A stretch of DNA of 64,000 nt from Branchiostoma floridae (Eukaryota > Chordata > Leptocardii > Amphioxiformes > Branchiostomatidae). The notes beneath the pieces are model-generated. The model saw only the letters and a list, made by a program, of their open reading frames with translations. It did not search any database and had not been told where the DNA came from. A program made the position numbers and the translations under genes. Where the stretch lies: positions 7,889,202 to 7,953,201 of the forward strand of contig NC_049983.1 in the NCBI RefSeq assembly GCF_000003815.2, given 5' to 3'. Positions 63,255 through 64,000 of this stretch are shown here, in pieces. Within the stretch, counting starts at the first letter, position 1. Each line of letters begins with the position of its first letter.

Positions 63255-64000
63255 CGGCAGGGACTGACACCACACAGAGAAACGGGAAATAATTGCAACT
63301 TAGACTGAAGTTCACATGAAAATAGGGTAATTTATGCTGATCTAAATTGGAGTAGACTAGGAGCACATTGAAAGAAAAGGAAAATACAAAAAACAAAGAC
63401 CATGTCCGGGGTAGTGTTTGAATGTCCGTTTTTTGACTCGTTCGGAACCAGAGTTTATTTTGAGAGGCAAACAATCAGGGGACTTGATTTTTTTCTTTTT
63501 TAAGTTTCTTACACCAGGTCATTTATGATATGGATGTCAAATTTAGATTGTTAATTAAAACTGTCACATATCTTTTTGTTCATAATCACCTCCTGTACTT
63601 ATGAACTTGAAACATGGGAGGGGGGACAAGGAAGTTTTTTTTGCCTACAAGAAAAGTAAAGTTGATTTTATACCAGATGGAAAATACTTCCTGTTGGGAA
63701 ATGTTCCTGGCAAAGCACCTATGTATGTAGACTTAGATGCTAGTTTTAGGATAGAACGCAAGAGAGAGAGAGAGAGAAATCATAATGTAACTTGTAAGGG
63801 GTACTGAATCTTGTACCTTGTCATTTTGTACCGCGAGTTCGGTAAAGCCTGACGTGACTTCCTACTCATGTGTGATTCCAGTATTTGTCTGTATTGTTGC
63901 GCCATGCGTAGAGAGTTGGGATCCTTCCATGCCCCACACAGGCATGTTTCTGTATCTTCTCTCATGTGTAAAAAAAAACATGGTATTTTACTGGAATTGG
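63255..64000 (+). other. SEC61A 3' untranslated region (end not resolved)
   Basis: No further conserved coding sequence. An ATTAAA hexamer at 63554-63559 is a plausible poly(A) signal. A short AG repeat lies at 63760-63778. The ORF in 63601-63807 has no recognisable similarity and is probably chance. Confidence 0.5.

Noticed and set aside
63601-63807. 68-codon ORF after SEC61A
   Set aside because: Probably 3' UTR; ends in an AG microsatellite and has no recognisable similarity.

Overview
This is eukaryotic, intron-rich DNA from an animal. Two genes are conserved with vertebrates almost residue for residue, and a secreted fibrinogen-domain gene and many short DNA transposons sit around them. 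I infer an invertebrate deuterostome, most likely an amphioxus (Branchiostoma). The species is an inference; nothing in the sequence fixes it. A run of 100 N (35769-35868) marks an assembly gap.

Minus strand, 81-54265: a complete CCDC146 orthologue (coiled-coil centriole, cilium and sperm-flagellum protein). I could assemble 21 coding exons whose splice phases all fit. They give 959 residues, against about 955 in human. Exons 2-21 lie in 81-24070. Exon 1 is 30 kb upstream at 54098-54265, behind a giant intron. A probable non-coding 5' exon and an RFX/YY1-type promoter lie near 55.0 kb.

Plus strand, 42068-50885: a two-exon gene nested inside that giant CCDC146 intron, transcribed the opposite way. 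It encodes a 399-residue secreted protein with a signal peptide, a helical oligomerisation region and a C-terminal fibrinogen-related domain.

Plus strand, 57146-63254: a complete SEC61A gene (translocon channel subunit). Twelve exons in consistent phase give 476 residues, the same length as human SEC61A1. It is divergent from CCDC146, and the two share a 2-3 kb intergenic region.

The rest is introns filled with small repeats. These include an inverted pair of 887/765-bp TIR elements with TA ends, a 192-bp palindromic MITE with a 9-bp target duplication, a 341-bp hAT-type MITE with an 8-bp target duplication, a second TIR family (about 180 bp, two copies), tRNA-derived SINE pieces, and a composite array of 31-bp and about 209-bp tandem repeats. 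Three CCDC146 exons (3, 14 and 16) each have tandem partial copies of their own splice-acceptor end lying just upstream.

The most unusual element is at 56111-56564, between CCDC146 and SEC61A. It is a 454-bp miniature LTR retrotransposon: two identical 175-bp LTRs with TG/CA ends, a 104-bp interior with a tRNA-Glu-like primer site and a polypurine tract, and a TATG target duplication. Each LTR carries a class-II tRNA-like internal Pol III promoter (A box and B box). This resembles the plant Cassandra elements, which carry 5S RNA in their LTRs, but here the promoter is tRNA-derived and the host is an animal.
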